NCBI GenBank assembly: GCA_025934735.1 | Contig: JAICWP010000002.1 | Span: 124,001-188,000 of the forward strand | From: Terriglobales bacterium | GTDB taxonomy: Bacteria > Acidobacteriota > Terriglobia > Terriglobales > Acidobacteriaceae | Direction of reading: 5' to 3' | DNA: 64,000 nt | Shown: positions 8,702-17,973 of the stretch, piece by piece | How positions within the stretch are numbered: position 1 is the stretch's first letter | How the letters are laid out: each line of letters opens with the position of its first letter | Notes under the pieces: model-generated | What the model was told of the DNA's origin: nothing | The model's database searches: none | What the model saw: only the letters and a program-made list of their open reading frames with translations | Position numbers and translations under genes: made by a program

Positions 8702-10186
8702 ATGGCAACGGCAATCAGACCTAATGTTCGCAGCTACCAAATGTACATCAATGGCGAGTGGGTGGACAGCGCCAGCGGAAAGAGTTTCCCAGTGTACGAC
8801 CCCTCCACTGAGGAGGTGATTGCCGAAGTTCCGGACGCCAACGCCAAGGACGTGGACCGGGCGGTCCAAGCCGCGCGTGAGGCCTTCGACAATGGCGCCT
8901 GGCGTAGCACAACCGCCCAGGAGCGCGGCCGCGTGCTGTTTCGCCTAGCGGAACGAGTCCGCAAGGAAGCCGCCATGCTGGCCGAACTGGAATGCCGCAA
9001 CACCGGTAAGCCGATTGTGGAAGCGGAGTACGACATCGCCGATGTGGCCACCTGCTTTGAATACTACGGCGGGCTGGCCACCAAGGTGGTCGGCTATGTG
9101 AACCCGGTGCCGGACAACGCACTCAGCCTTTCCATGAAAGAGCCGGTGGGCGTGGCCGGGCAGATCATTCCCTGGAATTATCCGCTACTAATGGCGGCAT
9201 GGAAGCTGGCGCCGGCGCTGGCCGCGGGCTGCACTTGCGTGCTCAAGCCCGCCGAGCAGACGCCACTCACGGTGTTGGAAATGGCCAACTGGTTTGCCGA
9301 CGTGGGGCTGCCGCCGGGCGTGGTCAACATCGTAACAGGGTTTGGCGAGACTGCGGGCGCGCCCTTGGTTACTCATGCCGGGGTAGATAAGGTGGCCTTT
9401 ACCGGCAGCGCCGCGGTGGGCAAGCACATCGTCAAGATGGCCGCGGACACGGTGAAGCGGGTAACGTTGGAGCTGGGAGGCAAGTCGCCGAACATCTTTT
9501 TCGCCGATGCCGACTTCGAAGCCGCCATTGACGGCGCGCTGTTTGGCGTATTCGTCAACCAGGGCGAAGTCTGCTCCGCGGGCAGCCGGATCCTGGTGGA
9601 GAAATCCATTTATTCGAAGTTCGTGGAGGCCATGGCGGACAAGGCGAAGAAGATCCGCCTGGGGCCGCCACTGGAGCGCGAAACCAAGATGGGCCCGCTG
9701 GTCAGCAAAGAGCAATACGAGCGCGTGCGCGGCTACCAGGAGGCGGGGAAGAAGGAAGCCAAACTGGCCGCGGGAGGCGGGCGTCCGGCGAGCATCGGCA
9801 AGGGCTACTACGTGGAGCCGACCATTTTCTACGATGTGAAGAACAGCGCCAAGATCGCGCGTGAGGAAATTTTTGGCCCCGTGGCGGCGGTCATTCCGTT
9901 TCAGGATGAAGGGGAGGCCCTGAAGATCGCCAATGACACGCCCTATGGCCTGGCGGCGGCGGTGTGGACGCGCGACATCTTCAAAGCTATGCGCGCAGTG
10001 AAGGCGCTGCGCGCGGGGATCGTCTGGGTTAACCACATGCAGCCCACTTATGTAGAAGCACCTTGGGGCGGCTACAAGCAGTCGGGCTTCGGCCGCGAAC
10101 TGGGGCCGTCGGGGATCGAGGAGTACCTGGAAACCAAGCAGGTGCACATCAATCTGAATGAACAGCCAATAGGATGGTATAGCTGA
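8702..10186 (+). CDS. NAD(P)-dependent aldehyde dehydrogenase, betaine/aminobutyraldehyde type
   Basis: 494 residues, normal length for the family. ATG at 8702 follows AGGAGG. Visible motifs: 'IIPWNYPLLMAAWKLAPALAAG' (Rossmann/oxyanion Asn about 159), 'VTLELGGKSPNIFFADADF' with general-base Glu (about 257), 'NQGEVCSAGSR' with catalytic Cys (about 291), and 'EEIFGPVAAVIPF'. It resembles enzymes acting on betaine aldehyde, gamma-aminobutyraldehyde or similar omega-amino aldehydes. In this locus it could oxidise the aldehyde made by one aminotransferase to GABA or beta-alanine, or oxidise succinic semialdehyde. The next gene starts 1 bp after its stop, so translation is probably coupled. Confidence 0.9.
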   Translation: MATAIRPNVRSYQMYINGEWVDSASGKSFPVYDPSTEEVIAEVPDANAKDVDRAVQAAREAFDNGAWRSTTAQERGRVLFRLAERVRKEAAMLAELECRNTGKPIVEAEYDIADVATCFEYYGGLATKVVGYVNPVPDNALSLSMKEPVGVAGQIIPWNYPLLMAAWKLAPALAAGCTCVLKPAEQTPLTVLEMANWFADVGLPPGVVNIVTGFGETAGAPLVTHAGVDKVAFTGSAAVGKHIVKMAADTVKRVTLELGGKSPNIFFADADFEAAIDGALFGVFVNQGEVCSAGSRILVEKSIYSKFVEAMADKAKKIRLGPPLERETKMGPLVSKEQYERVRGYQEAGKKEAKLAAGGGRPASIGKGYYVEPTIFYDVKNSAKIAREEIFGPVAAVIPFQDEGEALKIANDTPYGLAAAVWTRDIFKAMRAVKALRAGIVWVNHMQPTYVEAPWGGYKQSGFGRELGPSGIEEYLETKQVHINLNEQPIGWYS

Positions 10187-10187
10187 A

Positions 10188-11549
10188 ATGGGGGCGATTC
10201 AGTTACGGACGGCAATTCCGGGACCATGCTCGCAGGAACTGATGCGGCGCAGAGCGGGGGCGGTTCCTCGCGGCATCTACCTGGGCACACCGATCTATGT
10301 GGCGCGGGCCGAGGGCGCGACGCTTGAAGATGTAGATGGCAATCGTTATCTCGACCTGGCGGGCGGTATTGGCTGCCTTAATGTGGGACATCGCGCACCG
10401 GGAGTGGTGCAGGCTATTCACTCGCAGGTAGACCGCTACATGCACACCTGCTTTCAGGTGCTCCCCTACGACAGCTACATTCGGCTGGCGGAACGGATGA
10501 ACGAACTGGCGCCGGGTAGGTTTCCCAAGAAGACATTTTTCGTAAACAGCGGCGCGGAAGCGGTAGAGAACGCCATCAAGGTCGCCCGCGCCTATACTAA
10601 GCGGCCCGCGATTATTGCTTTTGAAGATGCTTTCCACGGCCGCACCATGATGGGCCTGGCGCTGACCAGCAAAACGCACCCGTACAAGGCGGGCTTCGAA
10701 CCCTTTCCCGGAGATGTGTACCGTGTCCCCTTCGCATATTGTTATCGCTGCTCGTATTCGCTGAAGTATCCGGAATGCGGCGTGTACTGCGCTCAGCACC
10801 TGGAAGACACCTTTAAACGCGTGGTGGCGGCGGAATCGGTGGCTGCGGTGATTGCCGAGCCGGTACTGGGAGAAGGCGGATTTGTAACCCCGCCGCCGGA
10901 ATTTTTCCGCATACTGACGGAGATCTGCCGCAAGCACGGCATCCTGTTCATTGCTGACGAGGTGCAGACCGGTTTTGGGCGTACCGGAACGCTGTTTGCC
11001 TGCGAGCGCTACGGTATCGAACCCGATCTGCTGGTCACGGCCAAATCGCTGGGCGGCGGCCTGCCCCTGGGTGCCATCACAGGGCGCGCTGATATCATGG
11101 ACGCCGCCGGGGAGGGAGGGCTGGGCGGCACCTTTGGTGGCAATCCCGTGTGCGTGGAGGCGGGGCTGGCGGTGCTGGACGCCTTCGAGCAAAGCAATCT
11201 GTGTGCCCGCGCCAATGAACTGGGCAGCCGCTTTGCCAAGCGCGCCCGGCGCTGGCAGGAGCAGTGGCCGCAAATCGGGGAAGTGCGCGGTTTGGGCGGC
11301 ATGCAGGCGATGGAACTGGTGGAAACACGCGAGTCGCGCCAGCCGGCAGCTAAGCAGACCAAGGAGATTGTCCGTTACTGCTACGAGCACGGGCTGATCG
11401 TGCTTTCCGCCGGATCTTACGGAAATGTGATTCGCCTGCTCATGCCGCTGGTGATGGGCGACGAGCAGTTCGAAGAAGCGCTAGGCGTGCTGGAAGCGGC
11501 CTTGCAGACCGTGTTGCAGACTAGAGGCGTCGCTTTCCAGACCGCATAG
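10188..11549 (+). CDS. gabT: Class III aminotransferase, 4-aminobutyrate aminotransferase type
   Basis: 453 residues. '[21 protein letters not shown]' binds the PLP phosphate, '[15 protein letters not shown]' carries the Asp that contacts the PLP ring nitrogen, and '[17 protein letters not shown]' the Schiff-base Lys (about 286). The overall pattern is that of GABA aminotransferase, which moves the terminal amino group of GABA to 2-oxoglutarate and gives succinic semialdehyde. A four-Cys insert sits at residues 185, 188, 197 and 201 ('[17 protein letters not shown]'). It begins 1 bp after the aldehyde dehydrogenase stop, so the two enzymes likely act together. Related omega-amine:pyruvate activity cannot be excluded. 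Confidence 0.85.
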   Translation: MGAIQLRTAIPGPCSQELMRRRAGAVPRGIYLGTPIYVARAEGATLEDVDGNRYLDLAGGIGCLNVGHRAPGVVQAIHSQVDRYMHTCFQVLPYDSYIRLAERMNELAPGRFPKKTFFVNSGAEAVENAIKVARAYTKRPAIIAFEDAFHGRTMMGLALTSKTHPYKAGFEPFPGDVYRVPFAYCYRCSYSLKYPECGVYCAQHLEDTFKRVVAAESVAAVIAEPVLGEGGFVTPPPEFFRILTEICRKHGILFIADEVQTGFGRTGTLFACERYGIEPDLLVTAKSLGGGLPLGAITGRADIMDAAGEGGLGGTFGGNPVCVEAGLAVLDAFEQSNLCARANELGSRFAKRARRWQEQWPQIGEVRGLGGMQAMELVETRESRQPAAKQTKEIVRYCYEHGLIVLSAGSYGNVIRLLMPLVMGDEQFEEALGVLEAALQTVLQTRGVAFQTA

Positions 11550-11638
11550 GCAGATGTCTTTGTGCGGGTGGGTCTTGGGTCCCGTCTGCACGGAGCAGAA
11601 CTCAGCCCCTCATCTTTTTTCTTGCCAGAGGAAATCTT

Positions 11639-13129
11639 ATGAGTATTGCAGCGCCAACCCAGACCACGGTTCGCAACTATGTCAACGGTCAGTGGCAGCC
11701 TGCCGCATCCGCGGAGCACCGGGAGATTATCAATCCCGCCACCAATGAAGTGCTGGGCCAGGTGCCGCTTTCCAGCGCCGCCGAGGTGGATGCCGCGGTG
11801 CGGTCCGCAGCTGCGGCGTTTCCGGAATGGCGCCGGACCCCTGCGGAAGACCGCATCCAGTACCTGTTCAAGCTGAAGAACCTGCTGGAAGAAAACCTCG
11901 AAGAACTGGCGCGCACCATCACGCTCGAAAACGGCAAGACGGTGGGCGAGGCCAAAGGTGAACTGCGGCGCGCCATCGAAAACGTCGAGGTCGCCTGCGG
12001 CATTCCTACCATGATGCAGGGCCGCATGCTGGAGGACGTGGCTCGCGGTATTGACGAGACCATGATCCGGCAGCCGCTCGGCGTTGTAGCGGCCATCACT
12101 CCCTTTAATTTTCCGCTGATGATTCCGTTCTGGTTCCTGCCCTACGCAATTGCGTGCGGCAACACGTTCGTGCTCAAGCCCTCTGAGCGCGTACCGCTGA
12201 GCAGTGTGCGGATGTTTGAAATCATGGAGGCTCTGCACCTGCCGCCCGGTATCATCAACCTGGTGAACGGCGGCAAAGAGGCGGTGGACGCGCTTTTAGA
12301 CCATCCCACCGTGCGCGCCATCAGCTTTGTAGGTTCCACGCCTGTGGCCAGATACATCTACGCCCGCGGGGCGCAAGCGGGCAAGCGCTTGCAATGCCAG
12401 GGTGGCGCCAAGAACCACGTGATTGTGCTGCCCGATGCGGACATGCAGCAGGCCACGAACATAATCAGCGACAGTGCCTTTGGCTGCGCCGGGCAGCGCT
12501 GCCTGGCGGTTTCCGTTGCCATTACCGTGGGTGAGGCGCAGAAGACCTTTCGCGACGCGATAGCCGAAAACGCTGCCTCCTTGCGCGTAGGCTTCGGCCT
12601 GGATTCTGGCGTGCAGATGGGGCCAGTAATCACGAAGGACAGCAAGACGCGCATTGAGTCACTGATCGCCAAAGGCGCGGGCGAGGGCGCCAAGGTGCTG
12701 GTGGATGGCCGTAACCCGCGCGTCACCAAATATGAATCGGGTAATTTCGTGCGGCCCACCGTGCTTGATGGCGTGCGCCAGGACAGTTCGCTGGCCGATA
12801 CGGAAATTTTTGGCCCGGTGCTCAGCCTGGTGCCGGCCAACGACATTGACGAAGCGCTCGCATTCCTGGAGCGCAGCCCGTATGGGAACCAGGCATCATT
12901 GTTCACCTCCAGTGGGGCAGCGGCGCGCAAATTCCGCTATGAGGCGCCCGCAGGCAACATCGGCATCAACATCGGCGTGGCCGCGCCCATGGCCTATTTC
13001 GCCTTCAGCGGCTGGAAAGAGAGCTTCTTCGGTACGGTGCACGCGCAGGGCAACGACGCTATTGAGTTTTACACCGACAAAAAGATTGTTATCGAGCGCT
13101 GGGCGCGCGAGCATAGCAGGAAATTCTAA
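11639..13129 (+). CDS. mmsA: CoA-acylating (methyl)malonate-semialdehyde dehydrogenase
   Basis: 496 residues. The MmsA/IolA hallmark is clear: '[18 protein letters not shown]', then 'GGAKNH' where other aldehyde dehydrogenases have the general-base Glu in ELGGK, and '[10 protein letters not shown]' with catalytic Cys 288. These enzymes oxidise malonate or methylmalonate semialdehyde with loss of CO2 and give acetyl- or propionyl-CoA. ATG at 11639 follows AGAGGAAA. Together with the omega-aminotransferase downstream it makes a two-step beta-alanine or beta-aminoisobutyrate route. A myo-inositol or valine role is possible for the family, but no partner genes for these are nearby. Confidence 0.92.
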   Translation: MSIAAPTQTTVRNYVNGQWQPAASAEHREIINPATNEVLGQVPLSSAAEVDAAVRSAAAAFPEWRRTPAEDRIQYLFKLKNLLEENLEELARTITLENGKTVGEAKGELRRAIENVEVACGIPTMMQGRMLEDVARGIDETMIRQPLGVVAAITPFNFPLMIPFWFLPYAIACGNTFVLKPSERVPLSSVRMFEIMEALHLPPGIINLVNGGKEAVDALLDHPTVRAISFVGSTPVARYIYARGAQAGKRLQCQGGAKNHVIVLPDADMQQATNIISDSAFGCAGQRCLAVSVAITVGEAQKTFRDAIAENAASLRVGFGLDSGVQMGPVITKDSKTRIESLIAKGAGEGAKVLVDGRNPRVTKYESGNFVRPTVLDGVRQDSSLADTEIFGPVLSLVPANDIDEALAFLERSPYGNQASLFTSSGAAARKFRYEAPAGNIGINIGVAAPMAYFAFSGWKESFFGTVHAQGNDAIEFYTDKKIVIERWAREHSRKF

Positions 13130-13238
13130 GGTCGCCGATGGCGACGGCTGACGGTCGAGGTCAGCATGTAGAAACCACCGGCGTCGCCCTAGTTTTTGAT
13201 TTGCCGTAGACATCGGCCAGAGAGCGCCAACCAAGATC

Positions 13239-14543
13239 ATGTCCAACACCATCCAGAAATACTCCGACTACGTCATTACCAGTTTCATGAAGTCCATTCA
13301 GCCCGTGGTGGTGGAGCGCGCCTCTGGCGCCACCGTCACGGACGTGAACGGGCGCGAGTACGTGGACTGCTTTGCCGGCATTTCGGTGGTCAACGCCGGC
13401 CACAACCACCCCAAAGTGATTGCTGCCGCCAAGGCGCAGATGGATAAGCTGGTGCACTGCGCGTCCTACATTTATCACTCGCAGCCCACGGCCGACCTGG
13501 CGGAGAAGATGGCGGAGATCATGCCCGGCGGCCTCACCAAGACTTTTTTCGGAAACGGCGGAGCCGAAGCCATTGAAGGCGCGCTCAAGCTGGCCCGGCT
13601 CTATACCGGCAAACACGAATACCTCTCGCTGCAGATGAGCTTCCATGGCCGCAGCTGGGGCGCGCTCAGCGTGACCGGCAATTACGGCCGCAAAAAACGC
13701 GGAGGGCCCTACGCGGCAGGCGTTGCTTTTTTGCCTGCGCCTTACCTGTTTCGCTCCCCCTGGCGCGATGACCCGGACGAAGCGGTGCGCCAGTGGGCGC
13801 AGACGCTCGAAGACGCCATTCGCTACAGCACCTCCAACGATGTGGCCGCGCTCATTGCGGAGCCGGTGATGGGCGAGGGCGGAATCATCGTTCCGCCGCC
13901 GAATTATTTCCGCGAGATCAAGAAGGTGCTGGACGCGCACAAAATCCTGTTCATCGCGGACGAGGTGCAGAGCGGTTTTGCCCGCACCGGAAAGATGTTC
14001 GCCATCGAGCACTACGGGGTTACGCCGGACATTCTGGTGACCGCCAAGGGCATTGCCGATGGCTTTCCGCTCAGCGCCTTCACCACCCGCCCGGAAATCG
14101 CCGCCGCGTTCACTCCCGGCGACCATCTTTCCACCTTCGGCGGCAATCCCGTTTCCTGCGCTGCCGCTTTAGCTAACATCCAGGTGATGGAAGATGAAAA
14201 CCTGTGCCAGCGTTCGCGAGAAAGCGGTGCCTACGTCGTGGAGCGGCTGAAAAACGTGCAGAAGCACACGCCGCTGATTGCCGATGTGCGCGGCCTAGGG
14301 CTGATGATCGGCATTGAACTCGTCAAAGACGCAGCGCTCACGCCCGCGGCGGCTGAGGCGGAGGCGGTGCGCGAGTTCTGCCTCCACCATGGCGTGCTCA
14401 TCGGCGTGGGCGGAGTGTTCGGCAATGTCGTGCGCATGCAGCCTCCGCTGGTCATCTCCCGCCAGCAACTGGACCACGCATTGGACGTGCTGGAACAGGC
14501 GCTCGCGGACGTTTCCGGGAAGAAGGTGAGAGCTGCCTCGTAA
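13239..14543 (+). CDS. Class III omega-aminotransferase (beta-alanine / AGXT2-like)
   Basis: 434 residues. 'TFFGNGGAEAIEGALKLARLYTG' (PLP phosphate), '[17 protein letters not shown]' (Asp for the ring nitrogen) and 'ILVTAKGIADGFPLSAF' (Schiff-base Lys 270) are present. It is a paralogue of the gabT-type gene but lacks the four-Cys insert. The family includes beta-alanine:pyruvate, AGXT2 and GABA aminotransferases; the mmsA neighbour favours beta-alanine or beta-aminoisobutyrate as amino donor, yielding malonate or methylmalonate semialdehyde. The ATG at 13239 has only a weak ribosome site and is 109 bp from mmsA. Confidence 0.83.
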   Translation: MSNTIQKYSDYVITSFMKSIQPVVVERASGATVTDVNGREYVDCFAGISVVNAGHNHPKVIAAAKAQMDKLVHCASYIYHSQPTADLAEKMAEIMPGGLTKTFFGNGGAEAIEGALKLARLYTGKHEYLSLQMSFHGRSWGALSVTGNYGRKKRGGPYAAGVAFLPAPYLFRSPWRDDPDEAVRQWAQTLEDAIRYSTSNDVAALIAEPVMGEGGIIVPPPNYFREIKKVLDAHKILFIADEVQSGFARTGKMFAIEHYGVTPDILVTAKGIADGFPLSAFTTRPEIAAAFTPGDHLSTFGGNPVSCAAALANIQVMEDENLCQRSRESGAYVVERLKNVQKHTPLIADVRGLGLMIGIELVKDAALTPAAAEAEAVREFCLHHGVLIGVGGVFGNVVRMQPPLVISRQQLDHALDVLEQALADVSGKKVRAAS

Positions 14544-14573
14544 GCGCATCAACCGCCCAGCGCAGGGGAAAGC

Positions 14574-14600
14574 AGGTCCTTCGCTGCGCTCGGATGACAA
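14574..14600. repeat. REP-like intergenic element (GTCATCC...GAAGGACCT family)
   Basis: Read leftwards, this stretch has the form TTGTCATCCGAGCG...GCGAAGGACCTGC, 30 bp after the omega-aminotransferase stop. Two further variants with the same ends occur at 25137-25170 and 28037-28087. No flanking 7- or 8-bp tract was seen at this copy. Confidence 0.55.
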
Positions 14601-14663
14601 GCGGGAAGGGTGCCGAAAACATCCGGAAAGTCACAGGGAAAAACATGTGCTTGCATGTTCGGC

Positions 14664-15170
14664 TCAGCCACTGAATTCCCAGCGAGTCGCGTCGTTGGGG
14701 AAATTTTTCTCCGTCCATGCCAGTGCCACGCGCGGGCGCACGCGATAGAGAACGGCTTCCGGGTGCAAGGGCGTCTTGTACTTCGCGCGGTAGGCTTTAT
14801 CAATTTTCCGGAATGTCGCCGGGTCGCTCACCTCGATGGCAGCTCCTTCCAGGATGAGTACGTCATCACCGGATTCCAGGTGCACTGAGAGCGCGGGGTT
14901 GTGGGCGAGGTTCAGCGCCTTACACGAAGAGCGGGCGGTTCCGAAATAGAGAGCGCCGCCGGTCCAGGAGCCCCACACCGGGACGGAGTGTGGCCGGCCG
15001 TCGGGGCGGGCGGTGCAGATCCAGTAATTGCGCGATTTCGCCAGGCGGGCCTCGGCGTGTGCCCAGGGCAGATATTGCTTGCGTGGCTTCAAGCCATAGT
15101 GTTGGGGGATATGCGGCAGGCCAGCCGAAACGGGCGAGCCGCCTGGGTTTGCCGGCGTTTTTCTCGGCAT
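14664..15170 (-). CDS. Pyridoxamine-5'-phosphate-oxidase-like flavin/F420-fold protein
   Basis: 168 residues from the ATG at 15170, which has GAGGAG just upstream; a TTG 15 bp earlier is a weaker alternative. The split-barrel pattern is seen: 'WICTARPDGRPHSVPVWGSW', 'LYFGTARSSCKALNLAHNPALSVH', 'DDVLILEGAAIEVSD', then 'VLYRVRPRVALAWTEKNFPNDATRWEF'. Proteins of this fold bind FMN, F420 or heme; many are small oxidoreductases of unknown substrate. It faces the aminotransferase operon and is probably separate from it. Not the biosynthetic PdxH by length and motif. Confidence 0.8.
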   Translation of the reverse strand: MPRKTPANPGGSPVSAGLPHIPQHYGLKPRKQYLPWAHAEARLAKSRNYWICTARPDGRPHSVPVWGSWTGGALYFGTARSSCKALNLAHNPALSVHLESGDDVLILEGAAIEVSDPATFRKIDKAYRAKYKTPLHPEAVLYRVRPRVALAWTEKNFPNDATRWEFSG

Positions 15171-15218
15171 GCTGCTCCTCGTCAAACTCCGCGGTTCAGA
15201 CGGAACGATTTTCAGCCG

Positions 15219-16454
15219 TTATTGTGCCAGCCGATTATATTTCTTTAAGACCGCACGCAGCTGATCGTGAGGCAGGCCAATGGCCTTGTGACCGTCACGG
15301 CCCACCATGGTCTGGGCGGCCACCATGGCGTTGATTTCGGCTTCCTCCACCGCCTGCACCGTAGCCTCAAATACAGGATCAAGCTGGTCGTTTGCCATCA
15401 TCGCCGGATGCGTAATTTTGGAATAGTTGAAGGCGCCGGGATTAGCGGTTGAAAAGGCAATAAAGATGTCTCCCGAGCCGTTGCCGGCAATAGCGCCATT
15501 CCGGCCTAAGCCCAGGGTCACGCGCTTGGCGATGCGCTTGAGCTGATGGGGCAGCAGGGGTGCGTCGGTAGCCACCACCACAATGATGGAGCCCATATCG
15601 CGAGTGGGCTGGCCGGCGCTGGCCCACACCGGATCCTGGGTGATCTCCTTGCCCACGGGGACGCCTGCAATTCGCAACTGCTCACGCCCACCATGATTGC
15701 ATTGCAGGAGCACGCCCACGGTGTAGCCGCCGTCCTTGGCGGGGAGCTTCCGCGAGGCCGTGCCGATGCCGCCCTTGAACTCGTAGCAGATCATGCCGGT
15801 GCCGCCGCCCACATTGCCTTCGGGAACGGGGCCGCCGCGGGTCGTGTCAATGGCATGGAACACGTCTTGGGGGTGCACGTGAAAGCCGTTCACGTCGTTG
15901 AGCCACCCGTCCCAGGTTTCCGCCACCACCGGCAGCGACCACCAGTACTCCGATTGCCTGGGCTGTCCGTTCTTCACTCGCCAGGCAATCACCGCATCTC
16001 GGACCACGCCTACGCTGTGGGTGTTGGTAATCATCACCGGGCCTTCGAGAAAGCCCGACTCCTCCACCCAGGTGGTGCCGGTCATCTCGCCATTGCCGTT
16101 TTCGGTGAACCAGCCGGCGAAAACGGGATCGCTGTTCTCGCGGCCGCGAGGCAGCACGGCAGTCACTCCGGTGCGCACCGGCCCCATACCCACTTTCAGG
16201 GGGCCATCGCCCGAAATCAGGGTGGTGTTGCCCACCTCCACCCCGGCCACGTCGGTAATGGCATTCAGCGGTCCTGGAGTGCCATCGAAAGGAACGCCCA
16301 AATCCCGTGCCCGGGGTTGGCTTTGGGCGAAGGCAAGCCCGCTGGCGAACATTAGCAGGACAACGACTGCACAGCGGGCTTCTGCGCCGCGATGGGAACG
16401 GGACGCCCGCACAATGGCCGGCCAGAGGACGGCTCTGCTTCTTTCCATTAACAT
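15219..16454 (-). CDS. Secreted P1-family aminopeptidase (DmpA/BapA type)
   Basis: 411 residues with an arginine-rich N-terminus and a signal peptide ending near 'ASGLAFAQSQ'. The DmpA fold is clear: 'PGPLNAITDVAGVEVGNTTLI', 'GVTAVLPRG', 'GNVGGGTGMICYEFKGGIGTASR', and 'MGSIIVVVATDAPLLPHQLKRIAKR'. In DmpA the chain cleaves itself between Gly and the Ser of this last motif, which becomes the N-terminal nucleophile; the Gly-Ser pair is conserved. DmpA is an L-aminopeptidase/D-esterase and BapA releases N-terminal beta-amino acids such as beta-alanine from carnosine-like peptides. Near a beta-alanine-type catabolic pair, the second activity would fit, but that is inference. GGAGAA precedes the ATG at 16454. 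Confidence 0.88.
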   Translation of the reverse strand: MLMERSRAVLWPAIVRASRSHRGAEARCAVVVLLMFASGLAFAQSQPRARDLGVPFDGTPGPLNAITDVAGVEVGNTTLISGDGPLKVGMGPVRTGVTAVLPRGRENSDPVFAGWFTENGNGEMTGTTWVEESGFLEGPVMITNTHSVGVVRDAVIAWRVKNGQPRQSEYWWSLPVVAETWDGWLNDVNGFHVHPQDVFHAIDTTRGGPVPEGNVGGGTGMICYEFKGGIGTASRKLPAKDGGYTVGVLLQCNHGGREQLRIAGVPVGKEITQDPVWASAGQPTRDMGSIIVVVATDAPLLPHQLKRIAKRVTLGLGRNGAIAGNGSGDIFIAFSTANPGAFNYSKITHPAMMANDQLDPVFEATVQAVEEAEINAMVAAQTMVGRDGHKAIGLPHDQLRAVLKKYNRLAQ

Positions 16455-16639
16455 GAAGGGTTCTCCGGATTAAAACGTTTCAGTTTACATCGGCTGTAAA
16501 GAGCGGCTCGGCCCGGCGGCAAGCAACAGCGTTGCTCTTAGAACGCTCTAATCCTTTGCAGGACCGCTTATAGAGCAAATCATCGTGATATGCTCCCGGC
16601 GTCCCTTACAGAGGAGCCGGGCAGGGCTGGGAGGCAGAA

Positions 16640-16921
16640 ATGCAAGGCTGGAAGCGAGCGGTGGTATTCGGTTCTTTGGGAGCAGGCGCGCTGTTGTTGC
16701 TGGGCGGGCGCAAGGCTCCTGGCATGATCATGGCTGCAGCCGGCCTGGCCGTGTTGGCTTCGGAGTACCCGGATGCCTTCGAAACCGTCTGGCAAGACGC
16801 CCCGGTCTATATTGACCGCGGGGTACGGATTTTTTCGGCTCTTTCGGCGATTGGCGAGCGCGTGGCTGAAGAGGCGGCGCGCAGCGGCGGCCGTGCCTGG
16901 CGCGACATGGTGACGGAATAG
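16640..16921 (+). CDS. Small membrane protein of unknown function
   Basis: 93 residues; GGGAGG lies six bases before the ATG. Two adjacent hydrophobic stretches (about residues 7-21 and 27-41) are followed by an amphipathic tail rich in Ala, Glu and Arg. It resembles small proteins with a glycine-rich N-terminal hairpin found beside stress genes, but I recognise no family. It stands alone, after the divergent DmpA-like gene. Confidence 0.7.
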   Translation: MQGWKRAVVFGSLGAGALLLLGGRKAPGMIMAAAGLAVLASEYPDAFETVWQDAPVYIDRGVRIFSALSAIGERVAEEAARSGGRAWRDMVTE

Positions 16922-16991
16922 CTTTTAGCTGCTTGCCTGCTCGCTTCGAGCTATAAGCGGCGCCCGAACCAGATGCCGAGATCCGAGGGCC

Positions 16992-17096
16992 AAAAACAAA
17001 CTCCCCGGCAGCTCGCGGCTACCGGGGAGCAGCTTCCCAACCCACGCTCCCTCCCTTGCACCGTTTCCCCCAGGATTTGTATGCACGGGAGGGGGC
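16992..17096 (-). ncRNA. Candidate structured RNA with terminator hairpin
   Basis: The 336-bp gap after the small membrane protein has no gene but holds two strong stems. CTCCCCGG (17001-17008) pairs with CCGGGGAG (17022-17029), with an inner AGC/GCT pair. A second stem pairs 17046-17060 with 17082-17096 with two non-matching positions in 15. Read leftwards, the first stem is followed at once by TTTGTTTTTGG, the form of a rho-independent terminator. This suggests a short leftward transcript of about 100 nt; strand and existence are inferred and no known RNA family was recognised. One non-matching pair would be G-U wobble on the rightward strand, so orientation is uncertain. Confidence 0.35.
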
Positions 17097-17256
17097 GAAC
17101 TAGATTGGATGTTTAGGCAAAAGTGAACCCATTGTGCGCCTCCCGACTCAAAATGAGAATTGAGGGAAAGTCCTAGGTGGGTGAGAATAAGACCTTAACC
17201 CGGGTAGCTGGTGTTTGGGCAGTGCCTCCTAACTGCCAGAACCCTGCGATCACTCC

Positions 17257-17970
17257 ATGAAGCCCGAAACCCGCAAATACATTCAGGTGTTTCTGGCAGT
17301 GGCCCTGATAGGGGCGGCGGTGCGGTTGGTCATCATTTTTCGGGAGCGCCACGAAACTGCTCGTCAGTCCAAGGCGCAGCCTGCGCCGGCTCTCGACCCC
17401 ACCTATTACGTCGTGCCGAAGAAGCTGTATCCTTACGACCTCAAATCGGCACGGCAGTTGACTCAGCAACCGGTCTGGGTCAAAGAAGGGTATAGATACT
17501 TCTACTATCCTTACGACCCAGTAAGGCGGCGCACGGACTTTGCCCAGGACGCTGGTCTGCTGGGCCCCATTGAGGAACTCAATATCAAGGATGTAGTCAC
17601 GGACGTCACTCCCGGGGCTCGCGAGCAGAAGCAAGTGCTGGCTGTTTTCGAGAAGGGCGGGAAAAGCTATGCCGTGCCGATCGGCGTGCTCAAGGGCCAC
17701 GACTATCAGATCTATTCCGATGAGATGTTCTTCATCCAGGATCCCCACCAGCTCTACAACGTGTGGCCGAAAGACGCGTGGCAGGCCATCGACCAGCACC
17801 AGGCCAAGACCGGCATGGACGAAGTGCAGGTCAGCTTCGCCCTGGGCATGGGGATGCCACAGCCTTCCGACGACCCTGACCTCAAGACGGTGAGATTCCC
17901 TAACGGGGGCAAGCCGCTGGAAATCACATTCCGCAAGGGACGGGCGGTGGAGATCCGTCCTGGCAGCTGA
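17257..17970 (+). CDS. Hypothetical protein with one N-terminal membrane anchor
   Basis: 237 residues. A single hydrophobic segment at about residues 9-28 ('YIQVFLAVALIGAAVRLVIIF') is followed by a Pro/Ala linker and a soluble domain with many Tyr and Asp residues ('YYVVPKKLYPYDLKSARQL', 'YSDEMFFIQDPHQLYNVWPKDAWQAI'). The topology suggests a domain outside the inner membrane. I do not recognise the family. It converges with the pilin-like gene; the two stops are 3 bp apart. Confidence 0.75.
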   Translation: MKPETRKYIQVFLAVALIGAAVRLVIIFRERHETARQSKAQPAPALDPTYYVVPKKLYPYDLKSARQLTQQPVWVKEGYRYFYYPYDPVRRRTDFAQDAGLLGPIEELNIKDVVTDVTPGAREQKQVLAVFEKGGKSYAVPIGVLKGHDYQIYSDEMFFIQDPHQLYNVWPKDAWQAIDQHQAKTGMDEVQVSFALGMGMPQPSDDPDLKTVRFPNGGKPLEITFRKGRAVEIRPGS

Positions 17971-17973
17971 GAT

